Below are positions 60,335 to 64,000 of a stretch of DNA of 64,000 nucleotides, one piece after another. The position numbers and the translations under genes are program-made. Positions within the stretch are counted from its first letter, which is position 1, and each line of letters begins with the position of its first letter. This DNA comes from Paenibacillus agricola (GTDB lineage Bacteria > Bacillota > Bacilli > Paenibacillales > NBRC-103111), in assembly GCF_011440305.1 (NCBI RefSeq), contig NZ_JAAOIW010000001.1, forward strand, positions 620,001-684,000, read 5' to 3'. The notes beneath the pieces were generated by a model. That model saw nothing but the letters and a program-made list of their open reading frames with translations. It did no database searches and was not told the DNA's origin.

Positions 60335-61924
60335 TTATTTCTTTTTATACGTATAACTAGGAGCGGACTTATCCTTTTGTAGCTTATTGACCTCATCAGT
60401 AACTTTATCGCCACCCGCAGCCTTCCACTTCGCAATCGTTTCATCGAACATTTTGCCGGCATCCACATTGGTGTCTAGCAGCACTTTGCTGTAGCCCTCG
60501 GTAAGAATTTGCGTTTGCTGCACGGAGGTTTCTGTGCGATAAGGGAAATCCACATTGGGTCGCAAGTAATCGAACATCGAATATTTCTCGTATTCATCGA
60601 TTTTCTTAATCATGTACTGGGCGATATCCTTCGATACGAATTTCGTGTATTTCTCGGTATCCACGAACAGCCATTCCGGCTGAAGCAGCTCCAGACCTAC
60701 GTTGGTGTTGTAAAGCTTATCCTTTTTATCATCCGCGAATGGCGTTTTGATCCCGTTCACCACGTTGTACGTTTTCCCTTCCACGCCATATTGGATATTG
60801 TCGAAGCCCTCTGTGATTTGGTATTCCAAATAACGCAATGCCGCTTCCGGGTTTTTCGACTTGGCGGAAATTTGGTTCGTCCGCGAAATTGGAATCGAAG
60901 GCATGGATAGACCCCACTTCTTGCCATTGTGCTCGATGGGATCGAGTATTTCTGCTTTCATCGTGGTTAGAATGGCAAGCTGCCTGTAATCGCCAAGCCC
61001 CGTCAATAGCACGCCGACCTGGCCTGATTTAAATTTATCAAATCCGATCGTTTTGCCTACCAAATAATCTTGGTCGAGCAGCCCATCCTGCCTCAATTGC
61101 CTTACAAATTTCAGCGCATCCAGTACTGCCGGCTGGGTAACACCATTTACCAGCTTATTCGGATCCTTCGCATCAGGAGCCCAAGCGGGATTGATCCCAA
61201 ACAGCGGCAGCAAGGCATATATATTGGGCAGCTGGTTGTCTTTAAAGGCAAGGGGAATCGTATCCTGCTTGCCATTGCCATCCGGATCCTTATCGCGGAA
61301 TGCTTTAAGCACCTCTACCAGCTCCGTTAAGGTTTTAGGCTCCTGCAGGCCTAATTTTTCAAGCCAATCCTTGCGGATCACAATGCCTGTGCCGCCTCGA
61401 TCCCGCAGCCATGGAACTCCGTAAATTTTGCCGTCCACCGGATTTTTGAGCATATTCCAGATTGAATCGCTGAAGGAAGCCTTCAATTTCGGGAATTTGG
61501 GAAGTAAATCGTCAAGCGGCCTGAAGGCGCCCTGCGCAATAAGCGCATTATGCTCGGTATCGCCTGGGGAGAAAGTGTTCACAATATCCGGGATGTCCCC
61601 GCCAGCAAGCTTGACGTTAAGCGCTGTTTTATATTCCGTGTTGGGCGGCGTTTCGTAGGTAAGCTCGACATTCGCGCCCTTCTCTAGAAGCTTCTCCAGC
61701 TCCGAATCGGGGTAAAACACATGCCCGGGATAAAGCGGCTTCATTACGCTAATTTTGGCAGGTGCTGTGTTGGCTGGCGTTGTTGGCGGTGTTGGCGTAG
61801 CAGCTGGTGCTGTTGCGGGCGCAGCCGCAGGGGCTTTCGTTTCGGGTGCGGTGCAGCCATATAAAAGCGATGATGCCACCATTCCTGTAAGAAGGACGGG
61901 TAATGATTTACGTATACGTATCAA
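60335..61924 (-). CDS. Sugar ABC transporter substrate-binding lipoprotein (second paralogue)
   Basis: 529 residues from TTG 61924, 8 bases after GGGAGG; ATG 61945 lies ahead of the site. Lipobox LLYGC, then a Pro/Ala/Thr-rich tether (about 28-55), then a family 1 solute-binding domain. It shares long stretches with the lipoprotein at 49033-50577 (for example LPKFPKLK, KDKSAPSYTY). It follows the two permease genes and is their natural partner. Confidence 0.93.
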   Translation of the reverse strand: MIRIRKSLPVLLTGMVASSLLYGCTAPETKAPAAAPATAPAATPTPPTTPANTAPAKISVMKPLYPGHVFYPDSELEKLLEKGANVELTYETPPNTEYKTALNVKLAGGDIPDIVNTFSPGDTEHNALIAQGAFRPLDDLLPKFPKLKASFSDSIWNMLKNPVDGKIYGVPWLRDRGGTGIVIRKDWLEKLGLQEPKTLTELVEVLKAFRDKDPDGNGKQDTIPLAFKDNQLPNIYALLPLFGINPAWAPDAKDPNKLVNGVTQPAVLDALKFVRQLRQDGLLDQDYLVGKTIGFDKFKSGQVGVLLTGLGDYRQLAILTTMKAEILDPIEHNGKKWGLSMPSIPISRTNQISAKSKNPEAALRYLEYQITEGFDNIQYGVEGKTYNVVNGIKTPFADDKKDKLYNTNVGLELLQPEWLFVDTEKYTKFVSKDIAQYMIKKIDEYEKYSMFDYLRPNVDFPYRTETSVQQTQILTEGYSKVLLDTNVDAGKMFDETIAKWKAAGGDKVTDEVNKLQKDKSAPSYTYKKK

Positions 61925-62045
61925 TGATAAAACCTCCCTTTTCATATATGGTGCTTGTGTTGCTGTTCTACACGACTAATGGTAGCGCTTCAATTACTTT
62001 TTTATAATAAGACTCGATTAATGTTTCACCCTGCTGGTTTAAGTT

Positions 62046-62915
62046 TCAGCCTTTTACAGCCCCCATCACAATGCCCTTAACAAAGTGCTTTTGCAGGAAA
62101 GGATACACCAGCACGATCGGTAATGTCGCAAATATAATCGCAGCCGCTTGCACATTGGCAGGCTCCACCTTCATATTATCCGTTTCCGCCCCCGCCAGAT
62201 TCGTAAAGTTACCATCAAATACAATAACCTTTAGCAGCACCTGCAACGGCCATTTTCGTGAATCGGTAATATAAAAGACGCCTTTGAAAAATTCATTCCA
62301 ATGGGCAACGCCGTAAAATAAGCCGATCGTCGCAATCGCCGGCAGTGAAAGGGGGATGAGGATTTTCCAAATAAATGTAAATTCATTGCAGCCATCCATT
62401 TTCGAGGACTCTTCAATCTCCTCCGGCAAATCCATAAAGAAATTACGCATCAGGATCAGGTTAAAGGCACTGACCAGACCTGGAATAATCATCGCCCAGA
62501 CGCTGTTGAGCAGCCCGAGATTTTTAATATTCAAGTAGCTGGGAATAATGCCCGCATTAAAGTTCATCACAATAATAATTAAGATCATAAAGAACTTGAG
62601 TCCGGGCAGGTTCCGCTTTGACAACGAAAAGGCAGCTGTAATCGTAAACACAAGGTTCAAAAATGTACCAACCACCGTAATAAATACGGTAATCATAAAG
62701 GCTCGAACCAGCGCAGAGGTGGAAAAAATATACTGATAGGCGCTAAGTGTAATGTCCTTCGGATACAGCATTATCGTCGAGCGATGGATTGCAACAGGAT
62801 CACTGAAGGATACGGAAAATACGTGTAGCACCGGCAGCAGCGTGACCACACAGAAAAAGACCAATACCGTGTGAATAAGGATGTCTGTGAATAGATTTCG
62901 TTCTCTTTTGGGCAT
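62046..62915 (-). CDS. Sugar ABC transporter permease (MalG/YtcP type)
   Basis: 290 residues from ATG 62915, 11 bases after AGGAGG; the longer frame to 63035 only covers the hairpin leader. Six membrane helices and the EAA loop MDGCNEFTFIWKILIPLSLP. Ends KHFVKGIVMGAVKG, standard for the family. Two hairpin elements separate it from the upstream permease. No ATPase gene is in the window; such systems use a shared MsmX-type ATPase. Confidence 0.94.
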   Translation of the reverse strand: MPKRERNLFTDILIHTVLVFFCVVTLLPVLHVFSVSFSDPVAIHRSTIMLYPKDITLSAYQYIFSTSALVRAFMITVFITVVGTFLNLVFTITAAFSLSKRNLPGLKFFMILIIIVMNFNAGIIPSYLNIKNLGLLNSVWAMIIPGLVSAFNLILMRNFFMDLPEEIEESSKMDGCNEFTFIWKILIPLSLPAIATIGLFYGVAHWNEFFKGVFYITDSRKWPLQVLLKVIVFDGNFTNLAGAETDNMKVEPANVQAAAIIFATLPIVLVYPFLQKHFVKGIVMGAVKG

Positions 62916-62925
62916 GGGTTGGGGT

Positions 62926-63003
62926 TCCTCCTGAGGGCTTTCCTGTGGAAAGCCTACTTCGTAAACATCATCTGGGCCTTCCTGTTGGAAAGCTGGTTTC
63001 TTG
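62926..63003 (-). repeat. Hairpin-SD leader element, tandem copies D1/D2 (between permease genes)
   Basis: D1: stem GGCTTTCC/GGAAAGCC (62936-62954), followed on the minus strand by CTCAGGAGG. Preceded by GATGTTTACGAAGTA. D2: stem GCCTTCC/GGAAAGC (62976-62993). The stem carries GC where copies A and B have TT, with matching change on the other arm. Confidence 0.75.
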
Positions 63004-63040
63004 TGCAGGTTCCTTGTTATGCGGAGCGGAAGCAAACGGC

Positions 63041-63991
63041 CTACCAGATCGAGCGCTGGTCCAGCTTCCGCAGCAGCGTATTGGCGCTGACAATTAGCAC
63101 AAAGCCGATCACACCCTTGAATAAGCCGACAGCCGTGGCGATACTAAATTGACCTTTCTCCAGCCCCATCCGGTATACGTAGGTATCGATAATATCCCCT
63201 ACCTCGTATACCGTCGGATTCATCAGCACGAATACCTGCTCAAAGCCTGCATCCAGCATATGGCTTAAATTAATAATCAGCATCAGCGAAATCGTCGGCA
63301 GAATACCCGGCAGTGTCACATGCAGCATCTGCTGGAATCGGTCCGCTCCATCAACTCTTGCCGATGCATACAGCTCGGGTTTCACACCTGCTAATGCTGC
63401 CAAATAAATAATAGCTCCCCAGCCAAAATCCTTCATAATGCCTGTCACAACCAGCATCGGGCGAAAAAATTGCTGGTCCACAAGGAAGTTGATCGACGAC
63501 ATGCCGAAGGCTTTCAAAACCCCGTTAATGATCCCTGAGGGTGTCAGGAAGGTGACGACAATGCCGCCAAACACGACCCAGGATAAAAAATGCGGGAAAT
63601 ACGTGATCGTCTGCACCGACCGCTTAAAAAGGACAGACCGCACCTCATTGAGCAGCAAGGCAAAGATAATCGGAACGGGAAAACCGAAAATCAGTTTGTA
63701 AATATTAATCAACAGCGTATTCCTTAATAAACGGTAAAAATCGGGATTGTCCATCAGCCGTTCAAAATGCCTCATCCCTACCCATGGGCTATCTGCGATC
63801 CCCACAAATGGTGAAAAGTTTTTAAATGCGATGCTTAGCCCGTAGTAGGGCAAAATGCTGAATATAAAGAAATAGGCAATCGAGGGCAGCAGCAGCACAT
63901 ACAGCCATTTGAATTTTTTTACACGATTCCATCCTTTGTTCGTTCCCGACGATTGCTTCTGCCAGAGCAACGTCGCTTGCTGTTTGGACAT
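63041..63991 (-). CDS. Sugar ABC transporter permease (LplB/YteP type)
   Basis: 316 residues. Six helices after a basic N-terminus, and the EAA loop ARVDGADRFQQMLHVTLPGILP. The Leu-Leu-Pro-Ser start (YVLLLPSIAYFFIFSILPYYG) is typical for YteP-type proteins. The ribosome site is at or beyond the window edge. First visible gene of the transporter operon; with the MalG-type subunit it forms the membrane channel. Confidence 0.94.
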   Translation of the reverse strand: MSKQQATLLWQKQSSGTNKGWNRVKKFKWLYVLLLPSIAYFFIFSILPYYGLSIAFKNFSPFVGIADSPWVGMRHFERLMDNPDFYRLLRNTLLINIYKLIFGFPVPIIFALLLNEVRSVLFKRSVQTITYFPHFLSWVVFGGIVVTFLTPSGIINGVLKAFGMSSINFLVDQQFFRPMLVVTGIMKDFGWGAIIYLAALAGVKPELYASARVDGADRFQQMLHVTLPGILPTISLMLIINLSHMLDAGFEQVFVLMNPTVYEVGDIIDTYVYRMGLEKGQFSIATAVGLFKGVIGFVLIVSANTLLRKLDQRSIW

Positions 63992-64000
63992 GTTTTCCCT

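Noticed and set aside
1-64000. tRNA, rRNA, CRISPR or prophage features
   Set aside because: No cloverleaf-like, rRNA-like, repeat-spacer or phage structural gene pattern was seen on either strand.

Overview
The window looks like chromosomal DNA of an endospore-forming Paenibacillaceae bacterium (Paenibacillus or a close relative). Evidence: complete spo0A, spoIVB and spoIIIAA-AH genes, and the Bacillales gene order spo0A-spoIVB-recN-argR-tlyA-dxs-ispA-xseB-xseA-folD-nusB-asp23/amaP-accC-accB-spoIIIA-yqhV. Strong AGGAGG-type ribosome binding sites and sugar ABC transporters paired with YesM/YesN regulators fit too. This assignment rests on gene content and order; no database search was possible. 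I found no rRNA, tRNA, CRISPR array, transposase or prophage.

Layout. 1-3.5 kb: an endonuclease Q-type gene cut by the window edge, nudF, a long mciZ with a sigma-E promoter, an M20 peptidase and the 31-codon prli42 gene. 3.5-9 kb: branched-chain 2-oxoacid dehydrogenase (E3, E1 alpha, E1 beta, E2; minus strand) and a DUF2627 membrane protein. 9-11.7 kb: small proteins of unknown role, a universal stress protein and a decayed stretch. 11.9-35 kb: a long minus-strand core block covering sporulation, recombination/repair, isoprenoid, one-carbon, envelope stress and fatty-acid functions, ending in the spoIIIA operon. 35-42 kb: phosphosulfolactate genes comA/comB, a DUF441 protein, aspartokinase, a phosphatase-like protein, a MATE pump, a VanZ protein and an aminoglycoside-phosphotransferase-like kinase. 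42-64 kb: mostly carbohydrate genes. A sugar ABC transporter (two permeases, two paralogous binding lipoproteins), a YesM/YesN two-component system, two sialidase-fold proteins, another beta-propeller protein, sugar isomerase-like proteins and a PfkB kinase surround a Pho-box-controlled phoX-tatA-tatC operon.

Two things stand out. First, a repeated RNA-like element (hairpin followed at once by AGGAGG) lies just before the start codons of the E2 gene, nusB, accC and a sugar permease. The stems differ in sequence but keep pairing, and two loci have the hairpin twice in tandem. Second, the carbohydrate region carries several apparent deletion scars: an in-frame chimera of a TIM-barrel isomerase with a truncated M55 D-aminopeptidase, an alcohol dehydrogenase remnant fused upstream of a beta-propeller gene, and a phosphodiesterase C-terminal remnant. 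A truncated hydratase fragment lies near accB.

Sporulation genes also differ from the Bacillus subtilis pattern: MciZ is more than twice the usual length, and SpoIIIAA, SpoIIIAF and SpoIIIAH carry low-complexity Pro/Thr/Ser-rich segments.
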